Shown here one piece after another: positions 10,499 to 21,158 of a DNA stretch of 64,000 nt. Location of the stretch: assembly GCA_020284085.1 (NCBI GenBank), contig JACEVL010000514.1, positions 885,001 through 949,000 of the forward strand, given 5' to 3'. This DNA is from Aporrectodea caliginosa (taxonomy: Eukaryota; Annelida; Clitellata; Crassiclitellata; Lumbricidae). The notes below the pieces were generated by a model, which saw only the letters and a program-made list of their open reading frames with translations, did no database searches and had not been told where the DNA came from. Made by a program: the position numbers and the translations under genes. Within the stretch, counting starts at the first letter, position 1. Every line of letters starts with the position of its first letter.

Positions 10499-11407
10499 TT
10501 AAGACCAGCATCGACCTGCTCGCCCTATACATCGCCTCACTGTTCAATTTATCGCTGTCCTACGGCACCGTCCCGACGTGTTACAAGGACGCTTATGTTG
10601 CACCTCGCCTTAAGAAGTCGATGCTTCCTCGTGAAGAGCTGTCAAGCTACCGACCGATTTCGAACCTCTCGTTCGTCTCCAAGCTGCTCGAGCGGGTCGT
10701 CAGTCTCCAGCTGACCGATCATCTGTCGTCGGCGGGACTTCTTCCCGCTCATCAGTCGGCCTACCGGAAATTCCATTCAACCGAGACCGCGCTTCTCAAA
10801 GTGGTGACTGACCTTATCGTGGCGATTGATGCGGGAGATCACGCGCTGCTCGGCATGCTCGATCTATCGGCGGCGTTCGACACGGTCGACCATGATGTGC
10901 TGGTTGAATGCTTGAAGAGGAATTACGGAATCCGTTCGGTGGCGGTCGACTGGCTCCGTTCCTACCTGAGCGGTCGCAGACAGACAGTGCTCTACGATGG
11001 AGTCTTGTCATCTGTTCGCTCCATCATCTGCGGTGTCCCTCAAGGCTCTGTGCTCGGACCGCTGCTGTTCCTGCTCTACACGGCTGATGTCGGTGAGCTT
11101 GCCGCCAGTCTTGGCTTGTCATCTCATTTCTACGCCGATGACTCGGAGCTCTACACGTTGGGCCGACCGTCAACTGACGAGCAGCAGCGGCGAAGGATGG
11201 AGTTGGGCGTCGAGCGGATCGCGGAGTGGATGCGATCTAATAGACTCCGTCTCGACCCGGAGAAGACGGATTTCTTATGGTGTGCGACCAGCAGACGGTG
11301 CCCTCATATTGACAATGGCGAACTCAGTGTCTGCGGGTCAACGATCCGACCTGTGACTGTCGTCCGTGATCTGGGGGTCATGCTTGAATCAGACCTGTCC
11401 ATGAGGG
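10499..11407 (+). pseudogene. LINE reverse transcriptase (RVT_1), interrupted
   Basis: The longest open piece of the LINE. It holds RT motifs in order: RPISNLSF, a QSAYRKFHSTETAL block, LSAAFDTVDH (motif A aspartate), GVPQGSVLGPLLFLLY and the catalytic FYADDSELY, then WMRSNRLRLDPEKTDF and a VVRDLGVMLESDLSM block. This order is typical of CR1/L2/Jockey-group LINEs. The apparent start codon at 10465 lies in the inserted TTAA element and is not native. Endonuclease and N-terminal RT residues are missing (5' truncation). The frame is destroyed at 11408 by a palindrome, and C-terminal residues resume in another frame (RDCIRSLPSEAARAAV). Confidence 0.9.
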
Positions 11408-11458
11408 TCATGTGTCGCGTACCGTTGGCTGCAGCAGCCAACGGTACGCGACACATGA
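11408..11458. repeat. Perfect 51-bp palindrome
   Basis: Left arm 11408-11432 and right arm 11434-11458 are exact reverse complements around a single A (TCATGTGTCGCGTACCGTTG...). It sits in the LINE at the end of the RT-side reading frame and shifts the frame. It probably arose by fold-back DNA synthesis, or is an assembly artefact. Confidence 0.85.
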
Positions 11459-11895
11459 CAGCCTCCTAAGAGACTGCATCAGGTCCTTGCCTTCCGAGGC
11501 TGCGAGAGCGGCCGTTACCGCCTTCCTCACCTCTCAGGTCAACCGCTGCAACAGCCTACTCGTCGGTGCGCCCAAGTGCCTCTTGGATTACTGCAGTCCG
11601 TTCTCAGCGCTTCTGCGAGGCTGTTATGAAACCGGAGGAAATATGATCACGTCACGCCGCTTCTCCGTGATGTTCTGCACTGGCTTATAGTCTCTCTACG
11701 TATTGAGTTTAAAATCTGTTTGGTGGTTTACAAGTCACTTCCTGGGGCTGAGCTGAGTTTTTGCGCGATTACTGCATCGGGACGCATTCCGCCGCCTCGG
11801 GGTTGCGACTCCGATCGCTCGAGAAAGGCGATCTTCGTGTAAGACGGATGAGAATCGAGAACCCGCTTTGGCGACCGTGCTTTCTCGGCGGCCGG

Positions 11896-13572
11896 TATCA
11901 CGAAATAGAGTATCCGTCCTAAGACTATCCGGGAGGATGAATGAATTTTTCCCCCGGATGGACTATACCGGTATAGAGTATCCGGAGGGATAAACCATTT
12001 CAATCCCCCATCGTGTGAAATCATCCCCTGGGGATAAAAATGCACCGGTATAAGGTATTATTTTTTAAATGCGTCTAATTTATGCATATATATTTTAATC
12101 AAAATCCAAAGCCAGAAATATTTAAAGCAAGTGACTCTAAGTAAGCCCTCTAGTTCAAAAGTCAATTTTTTCACTTTGAACCACTTTTCCACTAAAGTGA
12201 ATGCGCTCTTTCAGATCATAAATTCAGTTCAACTGCTTAACGGCTCTATGAGGGCCACTCAGGGCATATAATTTTTTACGCATTGATTAGCCAATAGAAC
12301 TGACAACAAGCATTGCATACCAGATTTCATTAGTTAATCATGCTTTTTACATTCAATCTTAATGTTTGCAACTTTGACTGAACGTTTGTGCAAAGTTGTT
12401 CAAGTCAGCTTATTTCCCTAGTGCGTATAAATCTCACTCATTAGGCCTATGGCTTCAATGGCTTTGCTGGTGTACCTGAAGATACGAAACGACCGATATT
12501 AAGCGCGAACTACCAAGTCACCTAATTAGCACCTTAGTCCCTTATCATTATGTACACCCTTCGTTTGTGACTGCTGATAATTATAATTATTTGTCTTCCT
12601 CCTTTTATACACTTCCATCGCATCAACTAATTATGCGAATGGACTAACTTTGAGGCACTGCTTAATTAGCGTGATATCACAAGAGCACACAGAACACAAG
12701 AGCCCTTGAAGTTGGCTCGTTGCCTTAAATGGCTTCAATGGCTTTGCTGGTGTACCTACATGTATTGATACGAAACGACACATATCGAAGCGCGAGCTAC
12801 CAAGTCACCAATAATATTAGCACCTAAGTCCCTTTTCATGACACTGTGTCTTAATTGCATTTTGTCTGAAATCCCATACGTTGTCTCCGTACTTTCAAGG
12901 ATTCAGATAATTTACGACATTATTTAATGTCATCATTTGAGAAATAAATAGCACCATACCAGAAAAAATATATAAAAGTTATTTGAATTTCTAAGTTATC
13001 CAAAATTGCGAAATGTTGTCTTTATATATACAGTAATCTCCGATTGATTAATAAACTGACTGATATTGCTCCATATCAAGTTTTTAGGCCTATATAAGTA
13101 AAAATTCTAAGTACAATTTTAATAAAGTAGGCTAGTCTACACTCTGAAGTCACAAAGTGTAACTTAATTAGTTGGGTTATTTACTGATTAAAATTAAATT
13201 GCTTAAATACGGTTTTTACTTTTAAAATGCAGTAGGCCTACAAGATGTAACAAAGTGAAATTATTTTCTTGTTTCGTTTTTTTCCAGTTTTCCAGTTTTT
13301 TTTATTTTGTTGTTGTTGAAAAGACGACGTTTTTAGGTTTTTTATTCAATTTAAACCCTTTTTGCCAACTATAGTTCTAAACTGACTTAAATAGCACAAT
13401 TTGCAATTAAGTCGCAGAGGGATACTTTTTGAATGGGGGATGATTTCGTACGACTCATGGGGGATACCTTCGCACGAGGGGGGATAGTCCCTCACGTTCA
13501 GATTCATCCGGCCGGATACTTCATTTCGCTAAGGGGATATAATTCTAATGGGGGATACTCTATTTCGTGACA
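11896..13572. mobile_element. Ginger1-type non-autonomous transposon, copy G1
   Basis: Termini are TATCACGAAATAGAGTATCC and the complement TGTCACGAAATAGAGTATCC. CCGG lies at 11892-11895 and 13573-13576. CCGG-specific 4-bp duplication with TGT... termini is the published signature of Ginger1 transposons. Both ends carry subterminal GGGGGATACT units. The interior (12.06-13.4 kb) is AT-rich with no transposase. The host LINE reading frame is rejoined when the element and one CCGG are removed, so the boundaries are secure. Confidence 0.82.
12451..12840 (+). repeat. Direct repeat inside Ginger1-type element G1
   Basis: About 110 bp beginning GGCTTCAATGGCTTTGCTGG at 12451 recurs at 12728. Shared words include GATACGAAACGA, CTACCAAGTCACC and AGTCCCTT. 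Confidence 0.75.
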
Positions 13573-13810
13573 CCGGCCCCAGATACTGGAACGGTCTTCC
13601 TCCTGCCCTACGAACGGCTAACAAAATTGACTCTTTCAAATCCGGACTCAAGACTTGTATGTTTGCTAAAACCTACCCTGTAACAGTTGTTAGTTGACTG
13701 TGAGGCGCCCTTGTAACGGCATGGCTGTGTTACGGCGCCATATAAATTGTCACTGTTATATAGACATTCTAAATATTTGAAGCTCGTCAGCAAATATAGT
13801 AAGTAAGTAA

Positions 13811-15090
13811 GTTGCCTTCATTTGCAGCTGTTAAAATTACACCTTGAAAATCCGGCGAAGCCGGGTACTAAATGCTAGTACAATAAGTACATGTATATCT
13901 TTAAGTAATTTTATCCCTCAAACCAATGCGATTAACATCATTTGCATTGCTTTAGTTTTGCAGCTCATGTTTACTGAGTTTGTACAGTTTACTAGCTGCA
14001 TATCCTAACGACTAACAACAAACTTTGACTCACTTTGGCGATTATTTTTGCATACAGTATCATTTCAGCAAATACTTTGTCTTAGCGGACAATTTGCTTG
14101 ATAATTCATGTAAAGTGTATGGACTTATGCTTTGTTCGAATCGGCATTTCGAAGTTATTGTTTTTATTCCACCCAGTGTTTTGGGTGCTATTCGGTCATA
14201 CGTTTATGTTACCATAGCTTCACCACATTTGAAACCTCCACATACTCAAAGGATGAACAGGTTCCAGCTGGAAATTCCAGTCTCAGATTTGCAGGCCAAT
14301 GTCTGGTGTCTGCCTCAGAGAAACGAAGGATTTGGTGAAGAAAGGATGGGGAAAGTCTTAATAATAAAGAGGGTCTACGATGTCCGGCCACTTGTCTACA
14401 GATGCCTGTCCAGCAAGTACCTGCTGGTTCGAGAGATACCAATAAGCTGCGTCTCTAACCACTGATAACAGACTAATGACAGTGAATTTTCTATGCCATA
14501 CGGAGACGGTCTTCATCAGCCGTCGTTGTTCATCGTTATTGAGGCTAGCGATCTGTGACTGTGAACATGGTGCGCGCTGTGCACCCTTAATGGGAATCCG
14601 ATAGTTGGGCTTTGCGTGTATGTTAGAGCCCACAAGTTTCACTTATTTGAACACTGGTTGCTTACTGATGAGGAGAGAGTTGTATAAAGAATTTTCCCGC
14701 GTTAAAAACACGCTAACCGCGGTGAAACCCGCGGTATTGGGGATAAAATTTGCGGTTTTACCGCGATAACGGGTTTACTGTCACGGTAATATCGCGGTAA
14801 TGGGGAAAGTAGTATTCCATAGGCCGTTTTGAACTCAGTCTAGCGATTCATAAGTCAACCATCCATCATGGTAGGCTTTAAAACCCAAACGGTGGTCTTC
14901 CCAACGACCCACCATCAATGCACTACAGTTTGAGACCAAGATCGATTTTGAGTTGACTTCTGGCTTGGAGTCACATCACAATTGAGGTTGTATTACTATT
15001 AGGCCTTATTTATACCCAGGGTACCATAGTCCGACCCTGCCGAGATGAATAATAATTTTTATTTTATTACAAGACGGCACACTCCAGCCC
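13811..15090. other. No gene supported
   Basis: Open frames at 14025-14465 overlap each other on both strands and show no domain. Near 14690-14820 there is a cluster of CCGCGGT/ACCGCGGT words (ACCGCGG, CCCGCGGTATTGGGGA, ATCGCGGTAATGGGGA). It could be the end of a MITE, but I could not define both termini. Confidence 0.35.
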
Positions 15091-15099
15091 ACAGCAACT

Positions 15100-15817
15100 C
15101 GACCTGATAAAGCACTGAGACGTTCATCCGATGCAAAGATCTTTGAAGATAAGATTTTACCTCAAATTCGCCAAAACATCGGCAAATACCAGGAACAAAA
15201 AGGGAAAGCTGTCGACTCGGTATGGGCGACAAATTTAGAATTTATTGAAAAATTCAATAATTTTCAATTAATCGATCTGCCTTGTGTTAAATCAATTCAC
15301 AAGCAGATCATTCATCGGGAAGGAACTGTCATGAATTTACACGTCGTCATCGCTTTTTATCGTGGACAACTCTATCTAAATGCACGTAAGTTTATGCCTC
15401 CTATTGAAAATGTAAAGGAATGGTATGCTTCTGTGTTCGAGCTTCCATACATCACAGTTTACAGATACATTACACTTGCGATGTTAATCCAGCAGGTTCC
15501 ACGTCTGATATATATATTTTACGATTTGTCTTTTACACAAATCGTAAAAAGATTCGAAGCATATAGCAGTCGACACGAACCTGGCGAATAGGTTGAAATT
15601 ACGTGCAACGCTTACTGCTCAAAATGTCAGCCTTGAGATTATTCCGGTGACAGTCCAGAATACTACGGCGACTAAACTAAATGATAAAGATGTTCAAAGA
15701 TATGTTGATCGCTTATCTGGAGTGGATAAAGACAGAAGACTGGTGCTGGAAATCGATCAAGAAATGGCCAGCTCTGTTGAGCAGTTAGTTGTCACTCAAC
15801 CGAACCGATTTCTGTGA
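15100..15817 (+). pseudogene. Unrecognised ORF pair, one frameshift, probably transposon-borne
   Basis: An open frame runs from about 15100 (no obvious start; ATG at 15331) to 15591. It contains IHREGTVMNLHVVIAFYRG and YITVYRYITLAMLIQQVPRLI. The adjoining +1 frame, from about 15560 to 15817, reads AVDTNLANRLKLRATL and continues to LVVTQPN. The pieces look like one protein broken by a frameshift near 15560. I recall similar multicopy uncharacterised invertebrate proteins but cannot name the family. It lies upstream of a Polinton polymerase remnant and may belong to the same element. Confidence 0.4.
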
Positions 15818-16196
15818 TTTTGAGACGATGTGGATGTTTCAACTGCCTTCACCGACTTTAATACACGTGGAATCGATGTCAGCAACCACTTTGAAGCTTC
15901 AGTTTTTATTCTTTAAAGTGGCGAAAATTATATTTAATAATTAATTATGTTAACTTCTAAAAGTGAGCAAAATAATCTCACTTAATTTAGGAGCTCAGTT
16001 TTGGTAGTCTGCCAAGCTGCAGCACTATAGCACCTTGTGGAAGATGAAATTTGGAACTGAATGTTTTTTAATAAGTAACTTTATACATTTTGACAGGCAA
16101 CCCATTTTAGAACTGAAACTACTGAACAGTAGATAGAATATTACAATGTTTATGCATTTGATTTGTATTATGGATGTTTTACAGGCTAGGTAACTG

Positions 16197-16660
16197 GTTT
16201 CATGGACGAAAATGATATATGGGTCATCAGTTTCATCGAATGAAACCGAAAACAGGACAGAATTACCATAAATTTTATCTGCAAGTTTGCTTGTTATCAG
16301 ACAGTTTTGGCATAGGCCTACTTCTAGTTTCATCGAATGAAACGGTATATAGGTCATAGGTTTCATCGAATGAAACCGAAAATAGGACAGAATTACCATA
16401 AATTTTAGCTACAAGTTTGTTTGTTGTCAGACAGTTTCGACATAGGCCTACTTCTAGTTTCATCGAATAAAACGATATATAGGTCAGACTCCTATACTGT
16501 TAATCTCAGCATACCGCTTTACATTTTAAACAAAATTATATCAGACAGTTTTGGCATAGGCCTACTTCTAGATTCATCGAATGAAACGAAATATAGGTCA
16601 GACTCCTATACCGTTAGTCTCAGCATACCGCTTTAAATTTTAAATAAAATTATTCTGGAA
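16197..16660 (+). repeat. Tandem ~130-bp repeats with GTTTCATCGAATGAAAC palindromes
   Basis: Two units (about 16230-16326 and 16327-16456) and two shorter derivatives carry CAGACAGTTTTGGCATAGGCC, GACAGAATTACCATAAATTTT and the palindrome GTTTCATCGAATGAAAC (exact at 16230, 16327 and 16360; near-exact at 16457 and 16568). No coding potential. Confidence 0.75.
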
Positions 16661-16770
16661 AAGAATATTTTCAGAGAAATATATAAGAGTATATGAAACA
16701 ACTAATTAGTGTAATACACTGTATGGGTATAGGCTTGCCAGTTTCAAGTCGTGTGTTGCGGTGAGTATCT

Positions 16771-17545
16771 ATGAAAATGAAGGGTATAAATGTTTGTTCT
16801 TGGCTCACAATTGGCACCAAAGATATCTGCGGAGAGAGCTGCATCAAGAGTGACTGTAAGATACACCTGGCGAGACTTCGTGAAACCCCAGGAAAGAGAC
16901 CTTGTAAAGGCTGTGGAAAGGCAGTCGAAACTGCTACAGCGCTCTGCCTGCATTGCGCCTATCAAACAGCCAGGATAAAAAAAATTGCGTGATGAATACC
17001 GCATTTTTCAAGACGAGTGCAGGAGATTGGCTGGTATTAACCTGGAGTAAATATAAATAATTAAAGAAATATTTATATAGACCAGCACCAATCACCAATG
17101 GGGGCAATATCAAAGGAGCTGTGCGAGCAGCCAAAGCCGAAGTCTTAAAACACCTTGAGTCGTATACTAACCAGGGTTCAGGCTGGAGGTTAAAGCGAGT
17201 CATGGCACTAGATATTTGTATTGCAAACTATCAACCAATTCGAGGTCAGAGTTACTTCCCAACACCTAAACACATACCTCCTCGCACAGTCATAAATTTG
17301 AAGAATGAGGACAACCGCTGTTTCGAATGGGCAGTATTATCAGCGATATATCCAGCAGAAAAAAATCCTGAGCGCCCAACTAAATAATTTCCTCCCCTCA
17401 AAAAGCTGAATTTTACTGGAATCAAATTTCCGGTAGAGGTAAGTGACATCAATAAATTTGAGCGACAGAATCTAGCTGTATCGGTAAGCGTGTTCGGATG
17501 GGATCGTGGACTGCATCCGATCCATGTATCAAACCGCCTATCACT
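16771..17545 (+). pseudogene. Polinton/Maverick DNA polymerase B, N-terminal remnant
   Basis: The first part (16771-16989) encodes a cysteine/histidine module (DICGESCIKSDCKIH, then PCKGCGKAVETATALCLHC). This resembles the zinc-binding start of Polinton polymerases. The second part, from about 17104 after a TATATAG acceptor-like site, contains NQGSGWRLKRV, INLKNEDNRCFEWAVLSA and, beyond a single in-frame TAA at 17385, FTGIKFPVEVSDINKFE and SVSVFGWD. These are hallmark blocks upstream of the exonuclease domain of Polinton PolB. The copy ends at about 17545 where the MULE region begins. It is only a fragment; polymerase motifs are absent. Confidence 0.7.
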
Positions 17546-17555
17546 TACTTTCATT

Positions 17556-17917
17556 TCAGTTAACTAGGCAATTCATACAACCGAATCTTTCCATGCCGAC
17601 GCATTTCTATACTCTGTGGCATCTCTACTTGCATAATTATTCTTCTTATCTCTTGTGTGCCTGTACTTCTGTTTATGTCACTCTAAGTAGCTGAGACTGA
17701 TAAGTGCAGTTTAATTAAATTTTGGGTCAGTAGGCTGCAGCACCCAGCCAGCCTAACACCATACGCAATAAATTAATTAGTGTTACTAATATTTACTTGT
17801 TTTATCATTTAATTTCAGTTTGTTTATTAGGCAATTCATAGGCCTACAGCCTAATCGTTCCATGCCGGCGCCTTTCTATACTCCGTGTCATCTCTATTCG
17901 CATATTCTTCTTATCTT
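17556..17917 (+). repeat. ~105-bp direct repeat flanking the MULE left inverted repeat
   Basis: The segment with TAGGCAATTCATA, CTTTCCATGCCGACGC and TTTCTATACTCTGTGGCATC at 17556-17650 recurs at 17815-17917 with about 85% identity by eye. The two copies bracket the MULE inverted repeat, suggesting local tandem duplication of the element's end. Confidence 0.7.
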
Positions 17918-19788
17918 TAACACTTTCACAATGCAAATATGCAATTGTAGGCCTATATAAGGAGCTTTGAAAATTACACTTACTAGCATTCGACAATTTA
18001 AGTCAGGAGAAAGTTGAAAGTATACGTGGAAAACCGGAAATTTTATATAATGGATATGTATTTGTGAAGCAGAAAGATTTAGCACAAGGTGTGATAAGTT
18101 ATGAATGCGAGAAGAGACGAGGAAATGTGAAAGGAGTATCGGAATGCAAAGCAAAGATAAAAGTAAGAAATGAACTTATTGTTGGCTCCTTGCACAGTCA
18201 TACACATGCACCGGATTCATCACGATGCGAGGTTATAAGAGCTAGACAAAATATTACAAAACGTGCAGTTGAAACAGAAGAGGTGCCGCAGCAGATACTT
18301 GGCCGTGAATTGCAAGATCTGTCGGAAGCAGCATCTGTCCAAATGGTTCCTCTACGACATCTTCGTCGCCAAATTCGTTGAATCCGCCAAGAAGTTCGTG
18401 CTCCTCATCCTCTTCCAACTGATAGAGCAACCGTTGAATTGCCAGATGAATACAAAACACTGCCAAATAGTGAGAATTTCCTATTGTTTGATAGCGGTGT
18501 TGGCGATTCTAACAGAATCAGGATCTTTGGGACGGATCGAACATCGTCACTACTGGCACAATCTCCTAACTGGTTTATGGATGAAACTTTTGCCATTGTA
18601 CCGGAATTATTTTTTCAACTATACACGATTCATGCACTCATCAATGGTGACGTCATCTGTTGCCTTTATTGCTTGCTGCCGAACAAAACCACAGAAACCT
18701 ACCAACGTATGTATTCGGTGGTGAAAGCTCTGATTCCAAATGCCCAACCTACAACAGTCATGATCGATTACGAGAAGGCGGCCATGAATTCAATTGCTGA
18801 GTGTTTCACTGGAATACTGATACAAGGTTGCTTTTACCATCTTTCCCAGAATTTATATAGAAAGGTACAAACTCTGGGCTTTCAACAACGTTATCAAGAT
18901 GATGGAGAATTTTCAGTATCTGTCAGAATGATTTCAGCTCTCGCGTTTGTTCCACTACATGATGTCGTCAATGCCTTTGAAGAACTGCAAGATTCAATAA
19001 CCGATGATGACCTTCAGCAACTATTAGATTTTTTCTAGGAATTACGTAGGAAGAAGAAGACGACGTGGCCGAGCATCACCTCTCTTCTCTCACGTCATTT
19101 GGAATGTACACAACCGTGTCGAAGATGATTTGCCCCGAACCAACAACAACGTTGAAGGCTGGAATAGGAAAATGAAATCTGCCGTCGCTGCTCACCATCA
19201 AAATTTCTGGCGTTTTATGACCATCCTTCATCGGGAGCACTCGCTTGTCAACATCGCTATTGCTCAGCGACTTGGTGGACATCAAGTCGAACAGAAACGA
19301 AAGAAATATCGTGACTGTGCAACCTGCATTGCCAACATCGTTAGTGACTTTGGAAATAGAGAGATTTTGGAATATTTACGTGGAGTTGCCCACAATATTC
19401 AGTTTTGACTCTTTGAACGTAAACTTATCTGACAAAAACTTGGCATCATTTTCCATGTTAAAGGAATTTCTTCCTCTTTAAATTCATGTAAAATTCAGTT
19501 CTAACTTTTCAAATTTTTTCTATGAAATAAGTAAAGAATTTTTTTATTATTATTGCAGAGGTAATGGCAGGGGGTAATGTCCTAGTAAACTTAAATGAAA
19601 GTAAATAACAAGTAAATATTAGTAGGCAATTTAACACCAATTATTATATTTGCATAGGATGTCAGGCTGGCTGCACGCTGCAGCCTACTGGCTTATTAGC
19701 CTACTGGCCCAAAATTTAATTTAAGTGTACTTATTAGTGTCAGCTACCTAGAGTGATATAAACAGAAGGGCGGGCACACAAGATACAT
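17651..19788 (+). mobile_element. MULE-type transposon with long inverted repeats
   Basis: About 180-200 bp at 17651-17830 matches the reverse complement of about 19590-19788. Shared in order: CTTGTGTGCC, CTTCTGTTTAT, AGTAGCTGA/AGGTAGCTGA, TTAAATTAAATTTTGGG, CAGTAGGCTGCAG and ACTAATATTTACTTGTT. A FLYWCH/MULE transposase gene lies between them. I could not identify an unambiguous 9-bp target duplication. Confidence 0.75.
17998..19408 (+). pseudogene. FLYWCH-MULE transposase, one stop and one frameshift
   Basis: The frame opens near 17998 with a FLYWCH zinc-finger-like domain: RGKPEILYNGYVFVKQK, then YECEKRRG, ECKAKIKV and SHTHAP. A TGA at 18379-18381 interrupts LRRQIR-IRQEVRAP; a CGA-to-TGA change would explain it. 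The same frame continues with the MULE DDE domain: WFMDETFAIVPELFFQL (first Asp), TTVMIDYEKAAMNSI (second Asp) and GCFYHLSQNLYRKV. A frameshift near 19036-19045 moves the end to the next frame, with WNVHNRVEDDLPRTNNNVEG and WNRKMKSAV (catalytic Glu). The length of about 470 residues fits FLYWCH-MULE proteins. Transposition of its own copy is presumably lost. No start codon is certain. Confidence 0.85.
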
Positions 19789-20290
19789 GCTAACAAATAT
19801 ATTAATATAAAATATTTATTATTATATAATATGTATATATAATAAATAAATAATAAATATAATACATATAAATATATATGTATTTAATATATGTATATAT
19901 GTATTAAATACCGGGGGGTAATGGCAGGGGGTAATGACAGGGGGGTAATATCCCATGGGGGTAATGGCAGGGGTAATGTCCGGGGGTAATCGAACTGGGA
20001 CGAACAAGCAAAGCCTCCTTAGCATCCATCCTCAAGATCAGCCTCAGCCTCCTTAGCAACGAGCCTACTTAGCAACCAACCTCTGTTACAGTAGCATTTA
20101 ACCTTTGTAGGAACCAACTTTTGTAGCAAGCAGCCTGGTTACAATTTTTGACAGACAAGTATAATAAACTTTTAAAATATACGACAATATCGTAGCCTGC
20201 CATGGGGGGATTATGTCCTAGCTTGTGGGGATTTTGCCCGGGGGCTTTTGTCCTGAGGGATTACGTCCGGGGGGGACTATATCCCACAGG
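19558..20290 (+). repeat. GGGGTAATG-type minisatellite and degenerate relatives
   Basis: Units such as GGTAATGGCAGGGGGTAATG occur at 19560 and in a cluster at 19912-19990. Degenerate GGGGATTATGTCC, GGGGATTTTGCCC and GGGATTACGTCC follow at 20203-20290. An AT-rich TATAAATA tract lies between (19795-19910). They resemble subterminal repeats of a DNA transposon whose ends I could not delimit. Confidence 0.5.
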
Positions 20291-20379
20291 CTAGCTTAGC
20301 TGTTTGACTGCGTCGTGTTCGTACCTAAACTCTGTACTATTGGAGCTGTATTTCTAACCTCTTACCAATCTAGCAGAAT

Positions 20380-20475
20380 TTTATAAATCGCTCGTCTTTT
20401 TTCTTGATTGGGAGCGCACCAGAGTAATTTTATTCGAAGAAGCACTATATAAAATTGCATTTTCAATACATCTTA
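20380..20475 (+). mobile_element. Probable LINE/SINE 3' tail remnant
   Basis: TTTTTTCTTGATTGGGAGCG...GAAGAAGCACTATATAAAATT matches the layout of the GGGAGCGC...GGCGCTATATAAAT tail of local LINEs, but it is divergent and short. Confidence 0.45.
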
Positions 20476-20619
20476 CTGTCCTCGGCTTTGCTAACTTTGC
20501 TAGCTTTAAGTTTATTTGCACACTGTTTGTGCATGTTAGAAAGACTGCTCTATTCTCTATATAGACTTGGTAAGCTAGCCTGCGAGACTAGGAGTTTACG
20601 CCAGTGTTATTTAAGTTAA

Positions 20620-21010
20620 CTAAAACTGAAAGTAACTTTATTGTTAACTGAAAAGTTCTATTTCAGTTAACTGAAACTAAAACTAAAACTGAAAAGTTAT
20701 GAAAACTGAAACTAAAACTAAACTGAAAAGTACAAAACTAAAACTAAAACTAAACTTGAAAGTTGAAACTGAATAAATTTTCTGTGTGGCAAACACGCCG
20801 AGCGGCGGACATGTCTGCAACAGTTAGCGACGATTGCTTGAAACTGCAGCTCAATAGCATGAAAGCATGAATTTAATGAGATCTGTTGTTCTTGCTAATA
20901 AAAACAAATGTCATTAATAAAAAATGGCATTTAATTGCTTTTGCTGAATGTTTACAGAACTGAATTAAAACTGAAAAGTTTTGAAAACTGAAACTAAAAC
21001 TAAAAGATAG
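20620..21010 (+). repeat. Cryptic simple repeat AACTGAAACTAAA
   Basis: Many short AACTGAAA/AACTAAAA units at 20620-20775 and 20955-21010, separated by unrelated sequence. Confidence 0.6.
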
Positions 21011-21158
21011 ATGTTGGTCTAATATTACTCCAAAAAATTTGGATGAGGTTACTTGATTAATGAGATAGCCATTAACCATCGATACAAAGAGTATTATAAG
21101 TGGTAGGCAATAGTTTCCTATGGGACCTGAAAAGAATATAATTGGTCTTATCTAGGTT

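Larger units (their letters stand above)
9440..13810 (+). mobile_element. CR1/L2-like LINE split by two transposons and a palindrome
   Basis: The LINE body runs from about 9440 to 9527, 10499 to 11407, 11459 to 11895 and 13573 to about 13810. The TTAA element (9528-10498) and the Ginger1-type element (11896-13572) are later insertions. The reading frame flows across the first insertion once one TTAA is counted, giving the pre-RT motif PTWLLK. The C-terminal FSAAG-PRYWN block is rejoined across the second. The 3' end is GGCGCCATATAAATTGTCA with a short TAAG run. A second 3' end of this family occurs as an inverted pair at 27840-28020. Confidence 0.85.

Noticed and set aside
10465..10500. ATG 10465 as the native start of the LINE reverse transcriptase
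   Set aside because: The first 12 codons lie in the inserted TTAA element; the LINE frame originally continued from 9523.
14025..14465. 146-codon open frame
   Set aside because: No domain, competing frames on both strands, no splice or promoter context.
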